This document shows, one piece after another, positions 33,667 to 41,570 of a DNA stretch of 64,000 nucleotides; within the stretch, counting starts at the first letter, position 1; every line of letters starts with the position of its first letter. The notes beneath the pieces are model-generated. The model searched no databases. It was not told the DNA's origin and was given only the letters and a program-made list of their open reading frames with translations. The position numbers and the translations under genes are program-made. The stretch is taken from NCBI RefSeq assembly GCF_040545425.1, contig NZ_JBEPLW010000002.1; one strand, written 5' to 3'. Origin of the DNA: Bhargavaea ullalensis. Its GTDB lineage: Bacteria; Bacillota; Bacilli; Bacillales_A; Planococcaceae.

Positions 33667-33702
33667 TCACCCCCTCGACCGTCTGATCGGTTGAGGGGGT
33701 GA
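33667..33702 (+). promoter_or_regulatory. Hairpin whose right arm carries the ribosome-binding site of the next gene
   Basis: Arm 33667-33681 (TCACCCCCTCGACCG) pairs with 33688-33702 over 15 positions with one G-U, around a 6-base loop. The right arm contains GAGGGGG, the Shine-Dalgarno site of the lipoprotein gene starting at 33708. AAAATTTT follows. It could terminate yqjPQ transcription and also mask translation of the lipoprotein gene. Confidence 0.7.
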
Positions 33703-33707
33703 AAATT

Positions 33708-34262
33708 TTGAAGAAGTTATTGATTTTCGCCGCCGCGGCGGTGCTGCTGTCCGCCTGCGGAACGGGCGGCGGCTCTTCCGCACCTTCCGGAAACTCCGGG
33801 GACGGGGAATTATCCGTGTCTGTTGAGGGAATGGAGAAAACGGATGGGTTCATTGTCGAAATTGACGGCGACCGTGTGCTTGTCAATGATACATACTACC
33901 TGATCGACGACAACACCCACCTGGTCCGGCTCGGCGACGGGGGAGAACAGAAATTGACCGCAGATGATCTAAAACCGGGCATGAGGGCGGATGTGTACCA
34001 TTCCGAAGCGGTCGCCATGTCTTATCCCGGCCAGGCTTATGCGGATGTGTTCACCGTCCCGGACGGGGAAGAAGAGACGGAGCGGGAAGAAGCGTTCCGT
34101 TCATTCCTGGACAAGGAAGGCGAACCGCTCCTGATCAGCGCGCCGCAATTCGGGGAAGGAAAGATCCGGTTCCGGTGCACGGTCCTTTCTTCCAATGAAG
34201 CGTTCGCCGTGGAGCTCGACACAGGCACGCACGAGTATTCGAAAGAGCCGGCAGAGGACTGA
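33708..34262 (+). CDS. DUF3221-like lipoprotein, paralogue 1
   Basis: The protein has 184 residues. TTG 33708 is 8 bases after the GAGGGGG site; GTG 33699 overlaps the site and was rejected. A lipoprotein signal peptide with the lipobox LLSAC is present (Cys17). A Gly/Ser linker follows, then a domain with GFIVEIDGDRVLVN near 48-61, YYLIDD and a GMRADVYHS...SYPGQA block. The last part resembles DUF3221 (YobA) OB-like domains of Bacillus. The function is unknown. It is 27 bases upstream of a clear paralogue. Confidence 0.75.
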   Translation: MKKLLIFAAAAVLLSACGTGGGSSAPSGNSGDGELSVSVEGMEKTDGFIVEIDGDRVLVNDTYYLIDDNTHLVRLGDGGEQKLTADDLKPGMRADVYHSEAVAMSYPGQAYADVFTVPDGEEETEREEAFRSFLDKEGEPLLISAPQFGEGKIRFRCTVLSSNEAFAVELDTGTHEYSKEPAED

Positions 34263-34289
34263 CGGTTCCATTACCGAAGGAGTGATCTC

Positions 34290-34859
34290 ATGAAAAAATT
34301 GCTGTTTTGCACAGCGGCGGCCGTGTTCCTTTCGGCCTGCGGCACAAGCGGAACGGACGGCGGGAGCGGCGGAAGCGCCGATGCGCCGAAAGACGAAGAC
34401 AAACTGTCCGTCCCGGTGGAAGGGATGGAGGAAGCGAAAGGATTCATCACCGACATCGACGAAGACCGGGTGCTCGTCAACGACATCTACTACACGATCG
34501 ACGATGAAACCCACTTCGTCTCGATCGGCGACGGTGCGGAACGGGAACTGGAGCTCAGCGACCTGGAGAAGGGAATGCGCGCGGACGTTTATCATTCCGG
34601 CATGATCGCGAAATCGTTCCCCGGCCAGGGGCATGCGTCCGTGTTTGTCGTGCCGAAAGACGACCTGTCCCAGCGCCAGACCGAAGCATTCCAGGCGTTC
34701 CTCGAAAAAGAGGGCAGTGATTTCGTCCTCCTCGGCAAGCCGGAGCTCGGCAAAGACCTGATCAAGTTCGACTACACGATCGTCGAATCCAACGAAACCT
34801 ACACCGTGGAACTCGACATCGAAAGCCATGAATATACGAAAGAACCAAAAAGCGAATGA
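34290..34859 (+). CDS. DUF3221-like lipoprotein, paralogue 2
   Basis: The protein has 189 residues, ATG 34290 with AAGGAG. The lipobox is FLSAC (Cys17), followed by a Gly/Ser/Asp linker and the same domain as its neighbour (PVEGMEEAKGFITDIDEDR, VLVNDIYYTIDD, GMRADVYHSGMIAKSFPGQ). The two proteins align almost end to end, so this is a tandem duplication. Both should be tethered to the outer face of the membrane. No function is known. Confidence 0.75.
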   Translation: MKKLLFCTAAAVFLSACGTSGTDGGSGGSADAPKDEDKLSVPVEGMEEAKGFITDIDEDRVLVNDIYYTIDDETHFVSIGDGAERELELSDLEKGMRADVYHSGMIAKSFPGQGHASVFVVPKDDLSQRQTEAFQAFLEKEGSDFVLLGKPELGKDLIKFDYTIVESNETYTVELDIESHEYTKEPKSE

Positions 34860-34863
34860 TCAT

Positions 34864-34907
34864 AAGCGAGCCCGCACCCGGCTATCCGGACGCAGGCTCG
34901 CTTTTTG
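34864..34907 (+). terminator. Terminator after the lipoprotein pair
   Basis: AAGCGAGCC (34864-34872) pairs with GGCTCGCTT (34895-34903), followed by TTT. Confidence 0.75.
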
Positions 34908-34956
34908 GGTCCTCATCAACCCTAAAAGCAGCCTGGATCGGCCGTGGCGAAGGGCT

Positions 34957-35040
34957 ATGATTCCACTCGCCGCCTCTACGCGCTCACTCGGCCGTCCTAT
35001 GCGCTCACTCAAACGGCCTACGCGCTCACTCACACTCTCT
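34957..35040 (+). repeat. 21-nt tandem repeat array D (4 units, ACGCGCTCACTC type)
   Basis: Units begin at 34957 (ATGATTCCACTC), 34978 (ACGCGCTCACTC), 34999 (ATGCGCTCACTC) and 35020 (ACGCGCTCACTC), each with 9 variable bases. The core is the reverse complement of a GAGTGAGCGC sequence and so related to array A. It sits after a terminator and before the argG promoter. Confidence 0.9.
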
Positions 35041-35084
35041 GACCCTCTTGAAAAAGAATTCTTTGAAAATGCATAAACATTTGC

Positions 35085-35147
35085 TTGCATCGATTTTTAT
35101 TCCGTGTTAAGATTCACTCATGAATAAAACATGAATAACATGAATAA
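35085..35147 (+). promoter_or_regulatory. argGH promoter with ARG-box-like direct repeats
   Basis: TTGCAT (35085-35090), 17-base spacer and TAAGAT (35108-35113) form the promoter. Three copies of CATGAATAA follow at 35119, 35130 and 35139, close to the AhrC operator half-site of B. subtilis (CATGAATAAA...). They overlap the transcription start region, fitting arginine-dependent repression. Confidence 0.75.
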
Positions 35148-35168
35148 ACATACACGGAGGGATTGCAT

Positions 35169-36398
35169 ATGGGCAAAAAAGTGGTTCTCGCATATTCAGG
35201 AGGTCTTGATACATCGGTGGCGGTCACATGGCTGAAGGAGCAGGGGTACGAAGTGGTTGCGGTCTGCCTCGACGTCGGCGAAGGAAAGGACCTCGCGTTC
35301 GTCAAGGAGAAGGCGCTCCAGGTCGGCGCATCCGAAAGCTACATGATCGACGCGAAAAAGGAATTTGCGGAAGAATTCGTGCTTCCTGCACTCCAGGGCC
35401 ACACGCTCTACGAGGAAAAGTATCCGCTCGTCTCGGCGCTGTCCCGTCCGCTCATTTCGAAAAAGCTTGTTGAGATTGCACATGAAACGAACGCAGACGC
35501 CGTCGCACACGGCTGTACGGGCAAGGGGAATGACCAGGTCCGCTTTGAAGTGTCGATCAAGGCACTTGACCCGTCACTTGAAGTGATTGCACCGGTCCGC
35601 GAGTGGAGCTGGTCGCGTGAAGAAGAAATCGAATACGCGAAAGAGCACAACATCCCGATTCCGATCAACCTTGACAGCCCGTACTCGATCGACCAGAACC
35701 TGTGGGGCCGTTCGAATGAATGCGGCATTCTCGAGAACCCGTGGGCGGCGCCGCCGGAAGATGCATATGACCTGACGGTTGCCCTCGAAGACGCACCGGA
35801 CACGCCGGACGTCATTGAAATCGGCTTTGAGCACGGCGTTCCGGTCACGCTCGACGGCGAGAAGATGGAGCTGGACGAACTGATCCTCAGCCTCAACGAC
35901 ATCGCCGGCAAGCACGGCGTCGGCCGCATCGACCACGTCGAGAACCGCCTCGTCGGCATCAAGTCCCGCGAAGTGTACGAGTGCCCGGGCGCGATGACGC
36001 TGCTCACGGCGCACAAGGAACTCGAAGACATCACGCTCGTGAAGGAACTCGCGCACTTTAAGCCGGTCGTCGGCAAGAAGCTGACCGAGCTCATCTACGA
36101 AGGACTCTGGTTCTCGCCGCTCACAAAAGCGCTCCAGGCCTTCCTGAAAGAGACCCAGCAGTTCGTCAACGGCACCGTCCGCGTGAAGCTGTTCAAGGGA
36201 CATGCGATCGTCGAAGGCCGCAAGTCGCCGAACTCCCTCTATGACGAAAAGCTCGCGACTTATACGAAGGAAGACGCGTTCAATCATGAATCCGCCGTCG
36301 GCTTCATCGAGCTGTGGGGCCTGCCGACGAAAGTCCATGCATCCGTCAACAAGGCTGCCGCCGAGTCCGCGAAGAAGCCGGAGAAGGTGCAGTCATGA
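35169..36398 (+). CDS. argG: Argininosuccinate synthase
   Basis: The protein has 409 residues. ATG 35169 follows GGAGGG at 7 bases (TTG 35163 is too close). ATP-pyrophosphatase loop AYSGGLDTS lies at 8-16. The citrulline/aspartate-binding stretch includes HGCTGKGNDQVRFE, and the C-terminal oligomerisation helix follows SPNSLYDEKLATY. The reaction is citrulline plus aspartate plus ATP to argininosuccinate. It overlaps argH by 4 bases. Confidence 0.97.
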   Translation: MGKKVVLAYSGGLDTSVAVTWLKEQGYEVVAVCLDVGEGKDLAFVKEKALQVGASESYMIDAKKEFAEEFVLPALQGHTLYEEKYPLVSALSRPLISKKLVEIAHETNADAVAHGCTGKGNDQVRFEVSIKALDPSLEVIAPVREWSWSREEEIEYAKEHNIPIPINLDSPYSIDQNLWGRSNECGILENPWAAPPEDAYDLTVALEDAPDTPDVIEIGFEHGVPVTLDGEKMELDELILSLNDIAGKHGVGRIDHVENRLVGIKSREVYECPGAMTLLTAHKELEDITLVKELAHFKPVVGKKLTELIYEGLWFSPLTKALQAFLKETQQFVNGTVRVKLFKGHAIVEGRKSPNSLYDEKLATYTKEDAFNHESAVGFIELWGLPTKVHASVNKAAAESAKKPEKVQS

Positions 36399-37783
36399 CC
36401 GAGAAACTCTGGGGCGGCCGTTTCCAGAAGAGCGCCGAGGAATGGGTCGACGAGTTCGGCGCGTCGATCGGCTTCGACCGGGAACTCGTCCTGGAGGACC
36501 TGGAAGGCAGCACGGCGCACGTCCGGATGCTCGGGAAGTGCGGCATCCTCACCAGTGAGGAGACGGACGCCATCCTCGGCGGCCTCGCACGCCTGAAGGA
36601 AAAGGCGGAGACGGATGAACTGGAATTTTCCGTGGAACTTGAAGACATTCACCTGAACCTCGAGAAGATGCTGACGGACGACATCGGTCCGGTCGGCGGC
36701 AAGCTCCATACCGGACGCAGCCGCAACGACCAGGTCGCGACCGACATGCACTTGTATCTGAAGGCGCGCCTGAAGGAAGTCATCGTGCTCATCGAAGACT
36801 TCCAGAAGGCAATCCTCGAGCAGGCGGAAACGCATGTCGAGACGCTCGCACCGGGCTACACACATCTCCAGCGCGCCCAGCCGGTATCGTTCGCGCATCA
36901 CCTGATGGCGTACTTCTGGATGCTCGAGCGGGATAAAGGCCGCTTCACAGACTCGCTCAAGCGGACCGATCTGTCTCCGCTCGGCGCGGGCGCACTCGCC
37001 GGGACGACGTTCCCGATCGACCGCCATCTGTCCGCGGAACTGCTCGGATTTGCCGGCGTGTACGAAAACAGCATGGACGCGGTGAGCGACCGGGACTTCA
37101 TCGTCGAGTTCCTGTCCGCCTCGTCGCTGCTCATGGCGCACTTGTCTCGGTTCGCTGAGGAAATCATCCTCTGGTCGAGCCAGGAATTCGGCTTCATTGA
37201 GCTCGACGACGCGTTCTCCACCGGCTCGAGCATCATGCCGCAGAAGAAGAACCCCGACATGGCGGAACTCATCCGCGGCAAGACCGGCCGGGTGTACGGC
37301 AACCTGACCGGCCTGCTCACAACGCTGAAGGGCCTGCCGCTCGCCTACAACAAAGACATGCAGGAAGACAAGGAAGGCATGTTCGACACGGTCAAGACCG
37401 TCACCGGCTCGCTCCGCATTTTCGCGGGCATGATCCGCACGATGACCGTGAACGCGGACGTCATGGAGCAGGAGGTCGCCAAAGACTTCTCGAACGCCAC
37501 CGAGCTCGCCGACTACCTGGCCGCGAAGGGCATGCCGTTCCGCGAAGCGCATGAAGTGACCGGAAAGCTCGTCTTCACCTGCATCCAGAAAGGCTGCGTC
37601 CTGAAAGACCTGCCGCTCACCGATATGCAGGAGGAAAGCAAGCTGATCGAAGAAGACATCTACGCCGTGCTCGCGCCCGAAGCGGCCGTCCGCCGGAGAA
37701 ACTCCTACGGGGGCACCGGCTTCGACCAGGTGCTTGCGCAGATCGGGAAGGCGAAGGAAGCACTCTGCCAGACCATTCAATAA
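36395..37783 (+). CDS. argH: Argininosuccinate lyase
   Basis: The protein has 462 residues, and its ATG overlaps the argG stop (ATGA). It is a fumarase/aspartase superfamily protein with the signature GSSIMPQKKNPD near 277, catalytic-loop Ser in GSSIM, and HTGRSRNDQVATD and THLQRAQPVSFAHH in the N-terminal half. It splits argininosuccinate to arginine and fumarate, completing the pathway with ArgG. The unit ends at a strong terminator. Confidence 0.97.
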   Translation: MTEKLWGGRFQKSAEEWVDEFGASIGFDRELVLEDLEGSTAHVRMLGKCGILTSEETDAILGGLARLKEKAETDELEFSVELEDIHLNLEKMLTDDIGPVGGKLHTGRSRNDQVATDMHLYLKARLKEVIVLIEDFQKAILEQAETHVETLAPGYTHLQRAQPVSFAHHLMAYFWMLERDKGRFTDSLKRTDLSPLGAGALAGTTFPIDRHLSAELLGFAGVYENSMDAVSDRDFIVEFLSASSLLMAHLSRFAEEIILWSSQEFGFIELDDAFSTGSSIMPQKKNPDMAELIRGKTGRVYGNLTGLLTTLKGLPLAYNKDMQEDKEGMFDTVKTVTGSLRIFAGMIRTMTVNADVMEQEVAKDFSNATELADYLAAKGMPFREAHEVTGKLVFTCIQKGCVLKDLPLTDMQEESKLIEEDIYAVLAPEAAVRRRNSYGGTGFDQVLAQIGKAKEALCQTIQ

Positions 37784-37788
37784 GACGG

Positions 37789-37832
37789 AAAAGCAGACCG
37801 GCACCCAAAAAGGTGCTCCGGTCTGCTTTTTT
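37789..37832. terminator. Bidirectional terminator between argH and paiB-like gene
   Basis: AAAAGCAGACCGG (37789-37801) pairs with CCGGTCTGCTTTT after an inner CACC/GGTG stem, followed by Ts. The right edge includes the stop of the minus-strand gene. Confidence 0.85.
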
Positions 37833-38445
37833 ATGGCTGGATTTTTTTCATCACTTCCGCCACTTGATCCGATAGCGGATCGCCTTCCTCGCCAAGGCGG
37901 TCGATGATGTTCCGGTAGTCCCGTTCATTGCGGTTCTGGCTCATTTTATAGGCCGCTTCGAACCTCTCCACCCTGATCTTGAATCCGACGATCCCCTTCA
38001 GTTCGGTCTCCAGCAGTTCAGGGGACAGTGTTTTCCAGAGCACAGGGTGTTCCCGGTGTTTTTCGTATTTCTCCATCAGGAGGGCGAGGTCCCGGTGCAG
38101 TTCTTCGCCTTCAATGATCTCCGGCTTCCCGTACACGTGCACGGCCTGGTAGTTCCAGGTCGGCACGTTTTCCTGCTCATACCAGGAGGGGGAGATGTAC
38201 GCGTGCGGACCCTGGAAGATCACGAGGACCTCTTCATCCGCCCCGAATGCCTTCCACTGAGCGTTCCCGTAGGCCAGATGCCCGGTGAGGAAATGTTCCC
38301 CGTCCACCGTGCGAAACTGCAGGGGGATATGGGTTGCGACGGGACTGCCTTCTTTCACGGTGACCACAATGCCGAACGGATTCGCCCGAATGAACGATTC
38401 AATCTCTTCCATATCCCGGATCCGATATTTTCTTGGTATGTACAT
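37831..38445 (-). CDS. paiB: PaiB family FMN-binding transcriptional repressor-like protein
   Basis: The protein has 204 residues. ATG 38445 is 8 bases after GGAGG on the minus strand. The split-barrel flavin-binding-like fold has FGIVVTVKEGSPVATHIPL, TGHLAYGNAQWKAF, a FQGPHAYISPSWYE block and VPTWNYQAVHVYG, all hallmarks of PaiB. In B. subtilis paiAB affect sporulation and degradative enzyme genes. Here no paiA acetyltransferase is adjacent, and the gene is divergent from a MocR-type regulator, which may control it. Confidence 0.88.
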   Translation of the reverse strand: MYIPRKYRIRDMEEIESFIRANPFGIVVTVKEGSPVATHIPLQFRTVDGEHFLTGHLAYGNAQWKAFGADEEVLVIFQGPHAYISPSWYEQENVPTWNYQAVHVYGKPEIIEGEELHRDLALLMEKYEKHREHPVLWKTLSPELLETELKGIVGFKIRVERFEAAYKMSQNRNERDYRNIIDRLGEEGDPLSDQVAEVMKKIQP

Positions 38446-38551
38446 GAACAACGCCTCCAGTTTTGGTCCTCTTTCTGAAAGTATACGATGCAGGCTGTCA
38501 TGGAAAAAGGTACAATATCAGAAAAGTCCACATGTCAGAGGATGTTTGCCC

Positions 38552-39928
38552 ATGAAAGATATCATTTTCACATTCCATGAAGGATCCCCGAAGTATAAAC
38601 AGGTGTATGAACGATTCAAGCGATGGATTGAGCAGGGCGAACTGCTGCCAGGCGAGCAACTGCCGTCCATCCGCCGCCTCGCGGATTCGCTCCAAGTGAG
38701 CCGGAACACGACGCTGATGGCCTACGAACAGCTCATGGCCGAAGGATACATACAGGGTGAGAGCCGGAGGGGCTATTTCGTGAACCGGATGGAACCGCTT
38801 TTCCTCCGTGAAGCGCCTTCCCGGTCCGTCAGACCTGCTTCTCCGGAACCTTCCGTGACCGTCGATTTCCGGGCGGGCGCCGTCGATCAGGCGCACTTCC
38901 CGCTGAAGGCATGGAGAAGGATGCTTAACCGGGTGCTGGCGGAGAAAGAGAGTTTCTTGTACGGGGACCCGTTCGGCGAGCGGCGCCTGCGTGAACAGAT
39001 TACGAAGTACCTTTTCCAGTCGCGCGGCGTATCGGCCGATCCCGATGCCATCATCATCGGGAGCAGCACCCAGCAGATGCTCCTCCAGCTCGGCCATGTT
39101 CTGAGGGAGGATCATTCCGCCGTCGCCGTGGAGGATCCCGGGTATGACGGTGCCTGGGAGGCCTTTCGTTTCCACTCATTCGGAATCCGGACGCTGCCGG
39201 TCCATGAGACAGGCATTGACCTGTCTCATCTCGACCGGACGGATGCCGGGGTGGCCTATGTCACACCTTCCCACCAGAGTCCGCTCGGTGTCAGCATGAC
39301 CATCCGGCAACGCCAGGCACTTCTGAACTGGGCCGCCTCGAGGGAGGGATACGTCATCGAGGACGACTATGACAGCGAGTTCCGGTATACCGGCAAGCCA
39401 TTCCCGGCGCTTGCGGCCATCGATTCGTCGCGGGTCGTCTACCTAGGGAATTTCTCAAAGTCTTTTCTGCCGGGGATCCGGCTCGGTTATATGGTCCTGC
39501 CGCCCGGTCTGCTCGATCGGTATCGCACCCGTTTCCATAATTTCGAGACGACCGCTTCGCTTCCGAACCAGCTCGCCATGGCCCGGTTTATGGAAGACGG
39601 GGAATGGAGCCGCCATATCAAGCGGATGCGGCTTGTGTATAAGCGCAAGATGATGCAGCTCATTTCCGTGCTGGATCGGCTTTTCGGCGGACAGGTGACG
39701 ATGGTCGGGAAGGAATCAGGCCTGTTCCTCCTGATCAAGGTGCATCTTCCGTACACCGAAGAAGAACTGATCCGCCGTGCAGCCTTGCAGGGAGTCCGTG
39801 TTTATCCTTCATCCGCTTATTTTATCTGCAACCATCCAGACCGCCCCATGATCAAGCTCGGGTTCAGCAGCCTCTCTGCCGAAGAGATCGGGCTCGGGGC
39901 GGAGCTTCTGAAAAAGGCATGGGTCTAA
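38552..39928 (+). CDS. MocR/PdxR-type GntR-aminotransferase fusion regulator
   Basis: The protein has 458 residues. ATG 38552 follows AGAGGA; the open frame upstream is antisense to paiB. The N-terminal GntR winged helix (about 1-75) has LPSIRRLADSLQVSRNTTLMAYEQL. The rest is a fold-type I aminotransferase-like domain with PLP Lys303 in GNFSKSFLPG and YGDPFGERRLREQ, VIEDDYDSEFRY and LGFSSLSAEEI. MocR regulators sense PLP-linked amino acids or vitamins, and the divergent partner is commonly the target. The known pdxR target pdxST is not here. Confidence 0.9.
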   Translation: MKDIIFTFHEGSPKYKQVYERFKRWIEQGELLPGEQLPSIRRLADSLQVSRNTTLMAYEQLMAEGYIQGESRRGYFVNRMEPLFLREAPSRSVRPASPEPSVTVDFRAGAVDQAHFPLKAWRRMLNRVLAEKESFLYGDPFGERRLREQITKYLFQSRGVSADPDAIIIGSSTQQMLLQLGHVLREDHSAVAVEDPGYDGAWEAFRFHSFGIRTLPVHETGIDLSHLDRTDAGVAYVTPSHQSPLGVSMTIRQRQALLNWAASREGYVIEDDYDSEFRYTGKPFPALAAIDSSRVVYLGNFSKSFLPGIRLGYMVLPPGLLDRYRTRFHNFETTASLPNQLAMARFMEDGEWSRHIKRMRLVYKRKMMQLISVLDRLFGGQVTMVGKESGLFLLIKVHLPYTEEELIRRAALQGVRVYPSSAYFICNHPDRPMIKLGFSSLSAEEIGLGAELLKKAWV

Positions 39929-39931
39929 AGC

Positions 39932-39974
39932 AGACCGCGTATATCCTGGCCGGAATCCTTCCCGGTCTTTTTTT
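39932..39974 (+). terminator. Probable terminator of the MocR gene
   Basis: AGACCG (39932-39937) pairs with CGGTCT (39963-39968) over an inner CCGG/CCGG stem, followed by seven Ts. Confidence 0.6.
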
Positions 39975-40041
39975 ATGGAAACGAAAACCCGTATACGCAG
40001 TGGTTCCGTTGATTTCCTTCCTCCATTTCCCGAAATTGCCG

Positions 40042-40092
40042 TTGAATGATTCCGTCCGGTTTGGCTATACTGAAGGAGGGGAACACTTGTTC
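40042..40092 (+). promoter_or_regulatory. SOS promoter with LexA (DinR) box for the Y-family polymerase
   Basis: TTGAAT (40042-40047), 18-base spacer and TATACT (40066-40071), then GAAC-ACTT-GTTC at 40081-40092, matching the Bacillus LexA box GAAC-N4-GTTC. The box lies at the start of the transcript, a typical place for repression. Confidence 0.75.
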
Positions 40093-40129
40093 TAAGTCGA
40101 ATAAATGCAGAGGAAGGGAGGAAATCCGG

Positions 40130-41383
40130 ATGTATGAAGGACTGCCGGAGCGGAAAATCATCTGTCTCGACATGCGCAGCTTCTACGCCAGCTGCGCGGC
40201 GGCCGATGAAGGGCTCGATGTGATGAAGGAGCCGATCGCCATCATCGGCGACCGGGAGCGGAAGGGCAGTGTCGTGCTCGCCGCCTCGCCGCGGCTGAAA
40301 AAGGAATTCGGCGTGCGGACGGGCAACCGGCTGTACGAAATACCCGACGATCCGTCCATCCGGCTCATCGAACCGAAGATGGGCTTCTATATCGGCATTT
40401 CCATGGAGATCACCCGCCTCTTGAGCGAGTATGTTCCAAAAGAAGCGATCCACGTATACAGCATCGACGAGGCGTTCGTCGACCTCGGCGGCACGGAGCG
40501 GCTGTGGGGGCCGCCCGAAAAGACGGCGAAGCGGATCGGCGACCAGCTGCTCGCCCAGTTCCAGATGCCATCCGCGATCGGCATGGGACCGAACATGCTG
40601 CTGGCCAAGCTGGCACTTGATCTGGAGGCGAAAAAGCGGGGCTTCGCCAAATGGGGCTATGAAGACGTGCCGGAGAAACTGTGGCCGGTTGCGCCCCTTT
40701 CCGGCATGTGGGGCATCGGCCGCCGGCTCGAGAAGCGCCTGAACGGCCTCGGCATCTTCTCCGTCGGCGACCTCGCCCATGCCGATCTCGCCGTACTGGA
40801 AAAAGAATTTGGCGTGATGGGCAACCAGCTGCATCACCATGCCTGGGGCGTCGATCTGTCGGAGCTTGGGGCACCGCTCATCGAGGGCCAGGTGAGCTAC
40901 GGGAAAGGGCAGGTGCTGTTCCGCGACTACTCGAAGCGGGAGGACATCCTCGCCGTCTTGCTCGAAATGTGCGAAGACGTCGGGCGCAGGGCGCGCGAAG
41001 CCGGCCGGGCGGGGCGGACCGTCCATCTGTCGGCCGGCTACAGCGAAGACGCGTACGGCGGCGGGTTCAGCCGGTCGCGCTCCGTCGATGAGGCGGTCAA
41101 CGCCACGATGGCGATCTACCGGGTGTGCACAAAACTGCTTGATGAGTTCCACGACGGGCGGCCCATCCGGCGCCTGGCGATTTCGCTCTCCAATCTGGAA
41201 GAAGAGCATTCCATGCAGCTGAGCCTGTTCGAGGAGAACAAATGGGAAGAACGGAAGCTTGGCGCCGCGATGGACGCCATCCGCTCGAAATACGGGCCGG
41301 CCGCCATTCTCCGCGCCGTCTCCTACACCGACGCCGGCACGGCGGTCGGCCGCGCAAAGCTGATCGGCGGCCACAAAACCTGA
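40130..41383 (+). CDS. uvrX: Y-family DNA polymerase, UvrX/YqjW type
   Basis: The protein has 417 residues. ATG 40130 follows GGGAGG. It is nearly collinear with B. subtilis YqjW. Catalytic acidic residues are present (Asp in CLDMRSFYASC; Asp-Glu in YSIDEAFVD). The helix-hairpin-helix thumb is MWGIGRRLEKRLN, the little finger has LSAGYSEDAYGGGFSRS, and a beta-clamp-binding MQLSLF is near residue 362. It is an SOS-type translesion polymerase (UmuC/PolY2 group). A LexA box lies upstream. In B. subtilis a YolD-like partner gene follows; here the partner is separated by an inverted VWA gene. Confidence 0.93.
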   Translation: MYEGLPERKIICLDMRSFYASCAAADEGLDVMKEPIAIIGDRERKGSVVLAASPRLKKEFGVRTGNRLYEIPDDPSIRLIEPKMGFYIGISMEITRLLSEYVPKEAIHVYSIDEAFVDLGGTERLWGPPEKTAKRIGDQLLAQFQMPSAIGMGPNMLLAKLALDLEAKKRGFAKWGYEDVPEKLWPVAPLSGMWGIGRRLEKRLNGLGIFSVGDLAHADLAVLEKEFGVMGNQLHHHAWGVDLSELGAPLIEGQVSYGKGQVLFRDYSKREDILAVLLEMCEDVGRRAREAGRAGRTVHLSAGYSEDAYGGGFSRSRSVDEAVNATMAIYRVCTKLLDEFHDGRPIRRLAISLSNLEEEHSMQLSLFEENKWEERKLGAAMDAIRSKYGPAAILRAVSYTDAGTAVGRAKLIGGHKT

Positions 41384-41413
41384 AAAAGGAACCCCGGCCC
41401 CGCCGGGCAACCC

Positions 41414-41518
41414 AACGCGCTCACTCACGGGGCGAACGCGCTCACTCACGGCCCCAACGCGCTCACTCACGGGGCGAACGCGCTCACTCACGACCCCAAT
41501 GCGCTCACTCATCCCGCC
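41414..41518 (+). repeat. 21-nt tandem repeat array E (5 units, AACGCGCTCACTC type)
   Basis: Units begin at 41414, 41435, 41456, 41477 and 41498. The core AACGCGCTCACTC(A)CG is almost invariant, and the short variable part alternates between GGGCG and GCCCC types, giving a 42-base super-repeat. It lies in the convergent gap between the polymerase and the VWA gene. Confidence 0.9.
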
Positions 41519-41530
41519 GCACACCAAAAC

Positions 41531-41561
41531 AGGCGGCCGCTCCATCCCGGAACGGCCGCCT
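41531..41561 (-). terminator. Terminator of the VWA lipoprotein gene
   Basis: AGGCGGCCG (41531-41539) and CGGCCGCCT (41553-41561) are inverted. On the minus strand GTTTTGGTGT follows. Confidence 0.6.
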
Positions 41562-41570
41562 GCAACGGGC

